Shown here: piece after piece, positions 54,770 through 63,373 of the stretch
How positions within the stretch are numbered: position 1 is the stretch's first letter
Layout: every line of letters starts with the position of its first letter
Assembly (NCBI RefSeq): GCF_025151045.1
Contig: NZ_CP102285.1
Location: 2,108,001-2,172,000, forward strand
DNA: 64,000 nucleotides
From: Parabacteroides johnsonii DSM 18315
GTDB lineage: Bacteria; Bacteroidota; Bacteroidia; Bacteroidales; Tannerellaceae
Direction of reading: 5' to 3'
Translations under genes and position numbers: made by a program
Notes under the pieces: generated by a model
Database searches by the model: none
Told to the model about the DNA's origin: nothing
The model's input: the letters and a program-made list of their open reading frames with translations, nothing else

Positions 54770-55753
54770 CTAATAAAGGATAAAAGAATCGTCTCCATAG
54801 AAACAAGGAATCTGCTCCTGATAGATTTTCTTTGAATTTTCAGAGACGTTCGAATAAATATACCGATATAATTCACCAGCTGTCACATGCCCATCCCCAT
54901 TCAGATCAGCTTTTCCCCGTAACCCCATTGCCAGAAAATAAGTAAATAATCCAGTACGTGCCTCATCCAATACTAATGCCGCCTGCCCCACAGATGAAGA
55001 CGTGAATACTCTGAAAGAAGAATTCAGAAGCCACGGCTGATAAAGCAAAGGTTGCACCTTTACCCCTTTAGTCTGCATCAAATTTAAAGGTGTTCCCGAT
55101 TGGGAAAACTTACCTAACCCACTGAAACAGGCATCTATAAATACTGTCGTACTCTTTGCCTGCAATTTATCCAACTGCTCGAATAATGTATTCAGACTAT
55201 ATCCCTGCTTCTCTATCAACCGCATCTTACTGTCTACCGGAAGCATATAAACATCTCCTCCATCAGCGGCCGGTATCCCATGACCGGAATAATAAACATA
55301 CAAATCCGTCTTTCCTTTTTCGATTATCCGGGCTAATTCTCCCTCTTCCGCATTAAATAAATTCTCAAAAAAGAAACCGGACACATCTTTATTTTTATGC
55401 ACAATCACTCTCTCCAAGCCTAATAATGCTTTGAAATAGCGGGAAACCAATTCAGCATCCCTGGCTGCATAAGGTGCCACCGGAATAAAATCATATTGTT
55501 CAACTCCTATTATAACAGCAACAGAATTAGGACGTATCGGAACATCGTCCGGTAGAGAGTCCAGATCGGCAATCTGCAAAGATGACACGTAATGTTCTTT
55601 TAACGAACTACCTTCCCCCTCCGGTGTCAGAGGCGATTCAACCATACTGAACTGCACAGATACAGAACGCCCGGATATTCTCTTCTGCCCTATGCCCTGC
55701 GGCAGAAACCTAAAGTAAAACAATACAATAAACAATAAAGTAATCTTCTTCAT
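54770..55753 (-). CDS. Caspase-like protease (peptidase C14, clan CD), exported
   Basis: A 327-residue protein with a signal peptide (MKKITLLFIVLFYFRFLPQGIGQ). The catalytic dyad is visible: His158 in VYYSGHGIP and Cys209 in TVFIDACFSGLGK. Near the C-terminus DLNGDGHVTAGEL (283-295) matches a calcium-binding EF-hand/dockerin-like loop with D, N, D, H and E at positions 1, 3, 5, 7 and 12. I chose the ATG at 55753, which overlaps the stop of the gene upstream (ATGA); an upstream TGT-rich extension to 55807 lies inside that gene. Probably acts in the periplasm. Confidence 0.88.
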   Translation of the reverse strand: MKKITLLFIVLFYFRFLPQGIGQKRISGRSVSVQFSMVESPLTPEGEGSSLKEHYVSSLQIADLDSLPDDVPIRPNSVAVIIGVEQYDFIPVAPYAARDAELVSRYFKALLGLERVIVHKNKDVSGFFFENLFNAEEGELARIIEKGKTDLYVYYSGHGIPAADGGDVYMLPVDSKMRLIEKQGYSLNTLFEQLDKLQAKSTTVFIDACFSGLGKFSQSGTPLNLMQTKGVKVQPLLYQPWLLNSSFRVFTSSSVGQAALVLDEARTGLFTYFLAMGLRGKADLNGDGHVTAGELYRYIYSNVSENSKKIYQEQIPCFYGDDSFILY

Positions 55754-57114
55754 TTTACTCTTTTCTGTTTGGAATATGAAACAATGACAGGCTTTAAGGA
55801 AGCACAAGCAGGAATTATTTTACCAGGTACAGCTCCCCGATAAGAGGGATCACAAATCAGATACTCTTTATTCCGGAACTTAAAAACCTCTCTCCCTTCA
55901 AAACATTCTACAGCAATAGCCACATGTGTGGGATAATACAAGACCAGCACTTCACTTGTCACATACCGGCATATCAGCCATGACAAAAATACAGATAAAT
56001 CTTCACAATCCGCATACGGATAAAAAGCCGTTTCTTCCGGGAAATAATAAACCTCCGTTTTATGCACCTCCACATCCGGTTTATGGATAAATACCTGTTG
56101 TACAAGATCCAATAACCAGGCAATCTGTTCCGGTCGGGACTTTCCCTTCAAATGTATCTTTACAATCTTATCCATAGAGTTTGTAAAGGTCTTGGACGGT
56201 TCAGCTCTGAAATAAACCGACAAATCACATAGCGGGAAAGTTGCATAAAAGTCAAGTAGGTTCCGGTTCAAAGATAAAGAAAAAGGATACTTCCCCGTAA
56301 ACTTACGGCCAATCTCATTTTCTGGAAAATCCAATGCTTCTGAAATATGTAATGATAAGACCTTCTCCGCTTTCGGAAAATCAGCCATGATCGAATAAAG
56401 TTTTTTCAGTTGCTTCGAAGAAATATCCATGACATAATACTTCTCTTCTCCAGCCTTGATAAACGGGAGCTTATAAACTTCCTCCGCAAACGGAAGCAAT
56501 AATACCAACACATCTTTCTCCACCCTGCCAATCTTCGCCTTATAGCCAGCATTACTTAAGGCATAAAATAAAAACAAAGTCCGCTCGCGAGGTGAAAAAG
56601 AAGGATATAACTGCATACTTGCATATTTAAGCAGCTGATAATTTCCCCAATCATTCAGACTGAACTGCCGGGAGTACCCTGTATAAGCCCTGAAGAAAGA
56701 AGTAAAATCCACTGTCCCTAACTTGCGCCATCCATCCGCTATATTTTTTTCCGACAGACCAGACAAAGACAGCCCTTCCTCTACCATATAAGGGAAATGC
56801 AAAAAACTACCGAAAAAAGAATCATGGGGGTGTACCAAAGTAGTCTCTATCGTTCCTGTAAAAAATAGGCCACCTGCATAGACTGGCGGCTCCGTTCCTT
56901 CATAAACTGTAAACTCTTGCCAGGCTTGTTCCAAATAATCTGCAAAATTCCTGTTAATACTGTCTTCGAAGTTATAAAAGTCAGCCTCTATGGAAGAAAG
57001 ATAATCTTCAAATTCATCTTCCGCACTCACTTGAGCCTCTGCCGGTTCCGCATACTTTACATTTAAAAAACAGACGAACAGCAACCAACTATATATAAAA
57101 CGGCTTTTTTTCAT
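55750..57114 (-). CDS. Transglutaminase-like cysteine protease, exported
   Basis: A 454-residue protein with signal peptide (MKKSRFIYSWLLFVCFLNVKYAEPAEA). The C-terminal part has a Cys-His-Asp triad of the transglutaminase-like fold: Cys370 in YPYADCEDLSVFLSWL, His397 in YYPTHVAIAV and Asp422 in YLICDPSYRG. Residues about 175-235 (RTLFLFYALSNAGYKAKIGRV...EEKYYVMDIS) repeat the same pattern without the catalytic residues, suggesting a degenerate second copy. Its stop overlaps the next start. It probably cleaves or crosslinks proteins in the periplasm. Confidence 0.72.
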   Translation of the reverse strand: MKKSRFIYSWLLFVCFLNVKYAEPAEAQVSAEDEFEDYLSSIEADFYNFEDSINRNFADYLEQAWQEFTVYEGTEPPVYAGGLFFTGTIETTLVHPHDSFFGSFLHFPYMVEEGLSLSGLSEKNIADGWRKLGTVDFTSFFRAYTGYSRQFSLNDWGNYQLLKYASMQLYPSFSPRERTLFLFYALSNAGYKAKIGRVEKDVLVLLLPFAEEVYKLPFIKAGEEKYYVMDISSKQLKKLYSIMADFPKAEKVLSLHISEALDFPENEIGRKFTGKYPFSLSLNRNLLDFYATFPLCDLSVYFRAEPSKTFTNSMDKIVKIHLKGKSRPEQIAWLLDLVQQVFIHKPDVEVHKTEVYYFPEETAFYPYADCEDLSVFLSWLICRYVTSEVLVLYYPTHVAIAVECFEGREVFKFRNKEYLICDPSYRGAVPGKIIPACASLKPVIVSYSKQKRVK

Positions 57115-57122
57115 CGGTTCAC

Positions 57123-58112
57123 CTATTCAGAAAGGAAAGAAAAATATTGTTCACTCCGTAATTCTTCCGGTATACGGCGTAACCATCCCAATACATTACC
57201 AACAGTCACTTCTCCGGTAAAAGGTATATCTTTCCGGGTAGCCACCACCAATAATATATTCTGTTCGTAGCGGACCGGATAGTTTCCCTTCTCCACACTA
57301 TAGGCCACCCATTGATTCCGGGGAAAAAAATACTCCACTCCTTTTTTATAAAGGGATATTTCCTCATATGCTCCAGGATATAACTGCTCAACTCCATCCG
57401 CATCAAAGACAAACAGATGGTAATAGCAATCCTGTTCGGCAATCAAAGAAAAACGCAACGACTCACCATTTCGGTACGCTTGATCCAAACCAGTTAAAGA
57501 AAAAGAAAATGAACCACCACGGGACGGACTCTGCACTGCTTCCGCCGAAATAACAGCCCAAGCAATCTCACTTGCCCACCTTCGGTCACATCCCATTACG
57601 AGCTGGACTTCGATCTCTCCATCCCGGCACTCTCTATACACCTCCAACAAAGGATAAACATTGGAAAGCCGAGTCGTAACCAAATTTTTACTGCTTGCAA
57701 CCGTCTGCATAACCGTATTTCCATCCGAAGTTTCCAAACGGTTCGTCACAAGCTGTCCGATACGCGTTTCCATCAATCCGGCCAATTGTACTTTTGCCAA
57801 ACTTTCCGCCTGCACACGGGCAGCATCAAAACTATCGCCTTTGGACTTGGCCGAAACGACGAAATAACGTACCTCTCCGCTCCCGTCTTTCTCCCGCTGG
57901 TAACGCCAAGATTCAGCAAGTTGTTCTTCCAAAGGCAGTTTACCGGCAAGAGTATGATATCCTTCTGCCTGCAACTGGCGAACGGCATGTTGCAATTGTT
58001 CTTCTTTTGCGGCCTGAACAGACGTATCCTGCCAGCGTGTTCTGCAGGCGAACAAACATAAAACACCCAATAGGCATATCCATTTATTCCACATCTTTAT
58101 TCTTTTTTTCAT
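57123..58112 (-). CDS. DUF4384 lipoprotein
   Basis: A 329-residue lipoprotein (lipobox LLGVLCLFACR, Cys23). The N-terminal half contains helical, LPP20-like repeats (YFVVSAKSKGDSFDAARVQAESLAKVQLAGLMETRI). The C-terminal DUF4384 domain (about 195-300) shows LDQAYRNGESLRFSLIAEQDCYYHLFVFDADGVEQLYPG and YFFPRNQW. DUF4384 is often linked to caspase-like proteases. The ATG at 58112 has a GGAG ribosome-binding site inside the preceding gene; a start at 58094 is also possible. The overlap with the anti-sigma-like gene is 29 bases. Confidence 0.85.
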   Translation of the reverse strand: MKKRIKMWNKWICLLGVLCLFACRTRWQDTSVQAAKEEQLQHAVRQLQAEGYHTLAGKLPLEEQLAESWRYQREKDGSGEVRYFVVSAKSKGDSFDAARVQAESLAKVQLAGLMETRIGQLVTNRLETSDGNTVMQTVASSKNLVTTRLSNVYPLLEVYRECRDGEIEVQLVMGCDRRWASEIAWAVISAEAVQSPSRGGSFSFSLTGLDQAYRNGESLRFSLIAEQDCYYHLFVFDADGVEQLYPGAYEEISLYKKGVEYFFPRNQWVAYSVEKGNYPVRYEQNILLVVATRKDIPFTGEVTVGNVLGWLRRIPEELRSEQYFSFLSE

Positions 58113-58515
58113 TCAACTCCACAGCCGTACTATCAACCTCCATCTTAATGGAATCCCCCGAATGAAGAATAGGAGACTCATTCATCTCCAACTGCAACTC
58201 TCCATCCGATGGCGGTGCATACAAAAAATAATAACATCCTCCTGCCAAACCAATCAGCAACCCGGCCACTGCAGCCGCACGAGTAAAGACTGAAAAAGTC
58301 AAACGACGTTTTTTAGCGTTTGACTCTTCCGCATCAGATGCGGAAACAACCTCTTCTTCCCCTTCATGTACCAAAAGACGCATACGCTCCAGATTCATCC
58401 GGCAAGTCTCGCAGTGAAACAAATGGAATTGAAAAACTTCCACCTCTTCTGGAGTTAATCTGTTCAAGAAATAATCCCGTAACTGCCGATCTTTATGTTC
58501 ACTACATCTATCCAT
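58084..58515 (-). CDS. Zinc-finger anti-sigma-like membrane protein
   Basis: A 143-residue protein. The N-terminal cytoplasmic part has a zinc-binding pattern HLFHCETC (His31, Cys35, Cys38) in a helical context (YFLNRLTPEEVEVFQFHL), as in zf-HC2 anti-sigma factors. A single membrane span follows (about 74-98; RAAAVAGLLIGLAGGCYYFLY), then a 45-residue acidic periplasmic tail. It lies four bases after the sigma-like gene. I infer that it holds that sigma factor; the tail could be a protease target. Confidence 0.8.
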   Translation of the reverse strand: MDRCSEHKDRQLRDYFLNRLTPEEVEVFQFHLFHCETCRMNLERMRLLVHEGEEEVVSASDAEESNAKKRRLTFSVFTRAAAVAGLLIGLAGGCYYFLYAPPSDGELQLEMNESPILHSGDSIKMEVDSTAVELNEKKNKDVE

Positions 58516-58519
58516 TTTC

Positions 58520-59695
58520 TTACTTTCCTTTCAATAGTTCTACAAAACGCAGCTTTAACAGACGTCGGGTACGGACAACATCCTGTCTCAGCTTACCGAC
58601 CAAACGGCTCCGCCCCTCAACAGAAACTCTCGTATCCTTCATTGCGGCAATTTCTTCATAAGACAAGCCTTCCACATAATGTAAAAATATCAGTTCGGTC
58701 TTTTCTTCGATCCCCCGAGTCAATTCCGAGTACCAAGGTTCCAATTTATCCCAAAGGACAACAGTCAGGCCACGTCTTACCTCTTCTTCATCTTCACAAT
58801 CAATATCATGCAAATTCCCTTTCTGCAAACCAATATCATCTTTTGCCTCTTCTTCATACAAAAAAGCCTCTGAATGCATTTCTCCGGTAACAGTTAGCAT
58901 GATATCCGGAAAATTATGTTTTCGAATGGCTTCTCTACATTTATTCAAGCACATCCGGGCTATATAATTGCGAAAATGCAAAGGCGTTTCAAAGGCCGGA
59001 GTATTTTTCTCCACAACCTTACCGTGCAACAACAAAGAAGTATCCGCCCACACCTCCTGCAAAACATCCTTCCTATATTGTATTGAAACTGATTGTCCGG
59101 ATGTGACAGTATGAGCTATCTTTTTTATAGTCAGGTATAAATCATTCCAAAACTCAGAATCATCCCTTTCCAAACGTATCATCAGATTTTCCATGCCAAC
59201 AGGGAAAAACCTTCGGCAATAATCCCAACAGATCTCTTCTAATAGTACCGGTGTGTCGACCGTTAGCAAAACCCGCCTCTCCTTCTGAAACAACTCCTCG
59301 TCCAACATTGCAGATAACTTAAACGCAAGTGTTTTCCCCGGAACAGCCAATTCCCTATCTATCGTCGGCTCTTTACATCGTTCACGTAACGTCGCAATTA
59401 TTCTCTTCTTCAAACTGAGCAGAAAACATCGGAAAGAGGCTGAATCTCCGGCTTCCCGAATAAAACCGGCATAATCCAGTTGTCGATAAAACAGCAACAA
59501 CACCTCTTTGCGCCACACACGGAAACGGGCAAAGTCATCTAAAACAGAAAGATCGGCCGTCTCAAACACTGGCAACAACATGCTTACCCCTTCCTCTACA
59601 GAAGACAACAAGCCCAAATCAACTAATCGATATGCTTCGCATTCCTTCCGGACCAATTCCGTCACAGCACTTTGTATCGTCATCACCACCTTCAT
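58520..59695 (-). CDS. Long sigma-70-like factor
   Basis: A 391-residue protein. Region 2-like sequence appears at about 170-265 (ENLMIRLERDDSEFWNDLYLTIKKIAHTV, RKDVLQEVWADTSLLL, LHFRNYIARMCLNKCREAIRKH) and region 4-like helices at about 325-385 (TELIFLHYVEGLSYEEIAAMKD, SRLVGKLRQDVVRTRRLLKLRF). An extra N-terminal block of about 165 residues is unusual for an ECF sigma factor. The ATG at 59695 overlaps the stop of the barrel gene by one base (TGATG). The next gene encodes a likely anti-sigma factor. Confidence 0.72.
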   Translation of the reverse strand: MKVVMTIQSAVTELVRKECEAYRLVDLGLLSSVEEGVSMLLPVFETADLSVLDDFARFRVWRKEVLLLFYRQLDYAGFIREAGDSASFRCFLLSLKKRIIATLRERCKEPTIDRELAVPGKTLAFKLSAMLDEELFQKERRVLLTVDTPVLLEEICWDYCRRFFPVGMENLMIRLERDDSEFWNDLYLTIKKIAHTVTSGQSVSIQYRKDVLQEVWADTSLLLHGKVVEKNTPAFETPLHFRNYIARMCLNKCREAIRKHNFPDIMLTVTGEMHSEAFLYEEEAKDDIGLQKGNLHDIDCEDEEEVRRGLTVVLWDKLEPWYSELTRGIEEKTELIFLHYVEGLSYEEIAAMKDTRVSVEGRSRLVGKLRQDVVRTRRLLKLRFVELLKGK

Positions 59696-60537
59696 CAAAA
59701 AAACAATCCGATTGCACCATTCACCTCAAAAAACGAAAAACCGACCGTATTTACCCCTAAAGATACAGCCAGTTTTTTATATCTGAAAATTCCCCCTAGC
59801 TCTGCCTCTACACCATCCGCACTATTAGACGTATTAATAGCCCATAAATCTCCGGTCCGCTGTTCGCTCAGATAATCGAAAGTTTCAGCATGCCACATCA
59901 AACGGCGATATCCGTATCCGGCTCCGGCATACAGATACAGGCAACCGGCAGGCCGGAACAAGACTCCCCCCGTAATCCCGAGGCGGCTCCGTTTGGAAGC
60001 TTTATCCACTATATAAAAATCATTTTCCCCTTCATAACTGAAAATACCCGAATTATCGCAGGTATAAGGTGCATTATCAAATGAAAAATTCGTTTTTCCC
60101 CTCACATAACCTCCCCATCGTGCCACCCGTCCATACATCAGCCCGAAACAAGAAGAACCGGAAACATTATACATCAATATATTTTCCGCTTTCTGCTTCT
60201 CCTTTACCACCTCTCCGCGCAATTCGAAAACTATTTGTCCTTCCAACCTCCCTATTTCATCCATCACTTGCCAGACAACCGACTTCTCCCCGTTGCCGGC
60301 CACTTTCCCTATCTCACCCTGTACCTGCACCAAAGGACCGATAAAACTTTCACCTCCATTGGTACTGACAAACAAATTCAGTGCAGCAAACGAATCAAAT
60401 GGCAGACGGCTCAGCGTATAATGTATCCGTATTGCCCGTCCAAAAGGTTCGAAACGGACGTTTGAAATACGCTGGGCATACAATTGCAATCCTATCAAAA
60501 AGAATAATATCCATATAAACGTCACTCTTCTCATCAT
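59695..60537 (-). CDS. Outer-membrane barrel protein with Bacteroidota N-terminal domain
   Basis: A 280-residue protein with signal peptide (MMRRVTFIWILFFLIGLQLYAQ). Residues about 22-110 form a fibronectin-like domain (RISNVRFEPFGRAIRIHYTL, VVWQVMDEIGRLEGQIVFEL). Residues about 120-280 form a beta-barrel with glycine-rich turns (GVLFRPAGCLYLYAGAGYGYRR, GGIFRYKKLAVSLGVNTVGF) ending in phenylalanine. I chose the first ATG of MMRRV at 60537; a 33-base extension would read into the preceding gene. It probably anchors the system at the outer membrane. Confidence 0.75.
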   Translation of the reverse strand: MMRRVTFIWILFFLIGLQLYAQRISNVRFEPFGRAIRIHYTLSRLPFDSFAALNLFVSTNGGESFIGPLVQVQGEIGKVAGNGEKSVVWQVMDEIGRLEGQIVFELRGEVVKEKQKAENILMYNVSGSSCFGLMYGRVARWGGYVRGKTNFSFDNAPYTCDNSGIFSYEGENDFYIVDKASKRSRLGITGGVLFRPAGCLYLYAGAGYGYRRLMWHAETFDYLSEQRTGDLWAINTSNSADGVEAELGGIFRYKKLAVSLGVNTVGFSFFEVNGAIGLFF

Positions 60538-60539
60538 TC

Positions 60540-61862
60540 TTACTTGTCTTTTTCCGGTGAATACATCCATAAACCGTCCTTAGCACAACCGATATATCCC
60601 CCTTGGTCCGTACCAGCCGAAAACGTGAAATAATCAGGTTTCCACATTGTAATACCTGCACGAGGCTCCCAAACATCCCGGTCCGGGAGATATTCCCACA
60701 GATCACGTGTATAGTCCAACCAATCACCACGCATATTCTCATATCCGAAACCAGCATACAAACGCCCGCTAATAACAAACCCATGCATATCCGACCGAGC
60801 CGTCCCCGGAAAATCCGCACGCCTGAACCAGGTATCAGTATCCGGCACATATTCCCACAAGCAGTTGGAATGAACAGGATTCTTGCCATAGACAAAACTC
60901 CCGCCTATGACGAATATACGGTCTTCAGCCACAAGGGTCAACGTATTACTCACTTTTTCTCCGGGAAAATCAGCTTTTTTGGTCCATTTCCCTGAAACCG
61001 GATCAAACATCCGGATCATCATCGGATACTCCTCCCACATTGCGCCCGTTGAAATCAGATACCCTTTATCCTTATACACAAAAGAAGCCATCAAAGCCGA
61101 ATAACAGCCCGGCGAATCCGACATCGGTCTCCAAGAACGATCCGATAAGTCATATTCCCAGAAATCATTCTGTAGGTTGACAAGACTATCACCATTCGTT
61201 GTATGTCCCAGCCCCATATATATTTTATCATTCATCACATATATTACCGGATCACATCGTTTACCACCTGGAAAATCGGTCAACTTTTCCCATATACACG
61301 AGGCTGGCGTAAATTTCAATATAGCCGTACCACCGACATTCATCAGCCCATCCATTTCGCATTCCTGAAAATAAATATCCTTTCCAATGGTGAAAGCCCG
61401 ATTATAGAAAGCCTTTCGATCCGGAAAATCAGCAATTTTCTTCCAAGCGATATCCGTGTCCGATGTAGAAGTCCGGAATTTAAATACATCCGAATAGCCT
61501 TTTTCATTCCGAGTTTCGGCATATACTCGACAATAATACAAGGTAGCTGGAAGCAAATTGGTTATTTTGACATCGATAGTCCCATCTTTATACAAGGGTA
61601 ACAAATCGACTTTAAGTTGCAAGGTGTCCGGCCGGTCCGAATCTTTCCCGTAACATAAATAAAGGCGACGGGGGATCCGGCTGCTCGTAGGTGACAAAAC
61701 AATGCTCAGCGTTGCCTCCCGCAAAAAAACCCGACTTGCCGATTTGATCGTGGCAATCGGCAAAGGATCATTTTCCAACGACTCATAATCCGGAATTTCG
61801 GGATCCATCGTGGAACAGGCACAAAACCATATACAAGCAAAAAAAAGAATATTATTCCGCAT
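60540..61862 (-). CDS. FN3-Kelch lipoprotein, second copy
   Basis: A 440-residue lipoprotein with lipobox FACIWFCACSTMD (Cys16). A fibronectin-III-like domain spans about 30-130. The rest is a Kelch beta-propeller: WEKLTDFPGGKRCDPVIYVMNDKIYMGLG, WEYDLSDRSWRPMSDSPG, WTKKADFPGEKVSNTLTLVAEDRIFVIGG, WFRRADFPGTARSDMHGFVISGRLYAGFG. The start at 61862 overlaps the preceding gene by 11 bases. The protein resembles the gene product at 61852-63201 and is probably surface-exposed. Confidence 0.82.
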   Translation of the reverse strand: MRNNILFFACIWFCACSTMDPEIPDYESLENDPLPIATIKSASRVFLREATLSIVLSPTSSRIPRRLYLCYGKDSDRPDTLQLKVDLLPLYKDGTIDVKITNLLPATLYYCRVYAETRNEKGYSDVFKFRTSTSDTDIAWKKIADFPDRKAFYNRAFTIGKDIYFQECEMDGLMNVGGTAILKFTPASCIWEKLTDFPGGKRCDPVIYVMNDKIYMGLGHTTNGDSLVNLQNDFWEYDLSDRSWRPMSDSPGCYSALMASFVYKDKGYLISTGAMWEEYPMMIRMFDPVSGKWTKKADFPGEKVSNTLTLVAEDRIFVIGGSFVYGKNPVHSNCLWEYVPDTDTWFRRADFPGTARSDMHGFVISGRLYAGFGYENMRGDWLDYTRDLWEYLPDRDVWEPRAGITMWKPDYFTFSAGTDQGGYIGCAKDGLWMYSPEKDK

Positions 61863-63201
61863 ACTTCCAAACTCCATCATAAATGCTCCCGATATACACA
61901 TGTCCTCTCAATGCAAATGAAATTGAAGGCCGAATATTAAACCAATCAGTCAGGACACTCCTCCGGCCCCATCGATCCGTATCAGGATCATAGCACCACC
62001 AGTCAACAGCACGTATCAGATATGTTTCCGTCACTGGTTGAACGCCAAACCCGGCATAACCTTTCCCATCCAGGGCTACAGCAACCATCCGCTCGCGTCC
62101 ACCTCCCTTAAAATCCACACGCCTGTGCCAAGTATCCGTATTTGCTTCATATTCCCACATGCACGAAGTATATTCCACCTTGTTATCATCCACATTTCCA
62201 CCTTCTTCCATCCGGTTCGTTATTCCAGTAAAGACAAAAGGCCTACCACCGATCACAAAAGAGGAAGCACGTTGCAACTTATCACCGGGGAAATTCCTTT
62301 TCCGGCTCCAAGCATCCGATCGCGTATCATACTCCCATACTTGCATCGGAGTTGAATTCCAGTAATCCGTCGAAGTCACTACATAAACCTTCTCTTCTAT
62401 CCCGAATGCAGCCATCATTCCCGTTGTACGGGCTGGAATATCAGCCTTGCGTTCCCATTCATTCGTTTCAGGGTCATAGCACCACCAATCCTGCTGGGAA
62501 TAATACCGATGGGAACCATCTTCGGTTATCACCTCTATATCTCCCAACCCGGCATATCCTTTTCCTCCCGCAACAACCGCAACCGGTCCGACCCGGCAGC
62601 CGAAAGGTAGAACAGACCGTTTCACCCATTCATCCGTTTCCGGCAAATACTCGATTAGTTTGTTCCCTCCTTCCACAGGATAAAGTGACGAAAGGGCGAA
62701 ATAACGATCGGCAAAGTTAAAGCCGCACGCGTACTGTTCCTCTATCCAAGGAATACTTGCCACTTTCTCCCACGAAGAATCATCACTTGGAGCTTTGGTC
62801 GAAAAGACCACGCTATTCGTATAACTACCACTATCTGAATTAGCCAGATAGAGACGGCAATAGTAATTAGTTGCAGGTTCAAGATCAGGAAGAGAAAGCA
62901 ATAATTCTTCATGATCCGGCTTATATTGCAAATAAATATCTCTTACCCAATCGGTTGTATCCGGCAACGGATTGGTTTCACTATAGCAGGCACGAAGTTG
63001 TGTCAGCTTCCGGTTCCCGACACTGGCAATATTAATTTTCAGAACCGCACTATATTGAGAAAGCTCCCACACATTAATATGTGCTTCCGGCTCTCCTCCT
63101 TTTTCATAAGAATTATACCCTTCCGGTATATCCGGATCCGCCACAATGCATCCCCAATTTATAATCAAAAACAAGAATACCCTATAATGCAGTATTTTCA
63201 T
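61852..63201 (-). CDS. FN3-Kelch lipoprotein, first copy
   Basis: A 449-residue lipoprotein with lipobox FLIINWGCIVADPD (Cys18), a fibronectin-III-like domain at about 40-135 (LEPATNYYCRLYLANSDSGSYTNSVVFST) and a Kelch propeller (YDPETNEWERKADIPARTTGMMAAF, WSRKRNFPGDKLQRASSFVIGGRPFVFTG, WHRRVDFKGGGRERMVAVALDGKGYAGFG). The ATG at 63201 is preferred to the frame's first methionine at 63288, which would lie upstream of the promoter. First gene of the operon. Confidence 0.82.
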   Translation of the reverse strand: MKILHYRVFLFLIINWGCIVADPDIPEGYNSYEKGGEPEAHINVWELSQYSAVLKINIASVGNRKLTQLRACYSETNPLPDTTDWVRDIYLQYKPDHEELLLSLPDLEPATNYYCRLYLANSDSGSYTNSVVFSTKAPSDDSSWEKVASIPWIEEQYACGFNFADRYFALSSLYPVEGGNKLIEYLPETDEWVKRSVLPFGCRVGPVAVVAGGKGYAGLGDIEVITEDGSHRYYSQQDWWCYDPETNEWERKADIPARTTGMMAAFGIEEKVYVVTSTDYWNSTPMQVWEYDTRSDAWSRKRNFPGDKLQRASSFVIGGRPFVFTGITNRMEEGGNVDDNKVEYTSCMWEYEANTDTWHRRVDFKGGGRERMVAVALDGKGYAGFGVQPVTETYLIRAVDWWCYDPDTDRWGRRSVLTDWFNIRPSISFALRGHVYIGSIYDGVWKYAE

Positions 63202-63229
63202 ATTCCGCTTTTTACGGTTTATCGAGGAG

Positions 63230-63261
63230 CAAAAGTAGTGCAAATAAACAAGGTTTACAAA
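63230..63261 (-). promoter_or_regulatory. Full Bacteroidota promoter for the eight-gene operon
   Basis: On the minus strand TTTG (63258-63261), a 20-base spacer and TACTTTTG (63230-63237) match the vegetative consensus exactly. The first start codon lies 29 bases further downstream at 63201. Confidence 0.8.
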
Positions 63262-63373
63262 AAATGCTTTCATTTTCAAGCTATCCAAGCCACTATTTCT
63301 TAATCTATATTATTTTTTCATCCAATACCACCCCCTTAATTTGTATTCCAAAATTACAAAAACAACTAATAAT

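Noticed and set aside
63202-63288. Longer start for the first Kelch lipoprotein
   Set aside because: It spans the TTTG-N20-TACTTTTG promoter, so it would lie upstream of the transcript.
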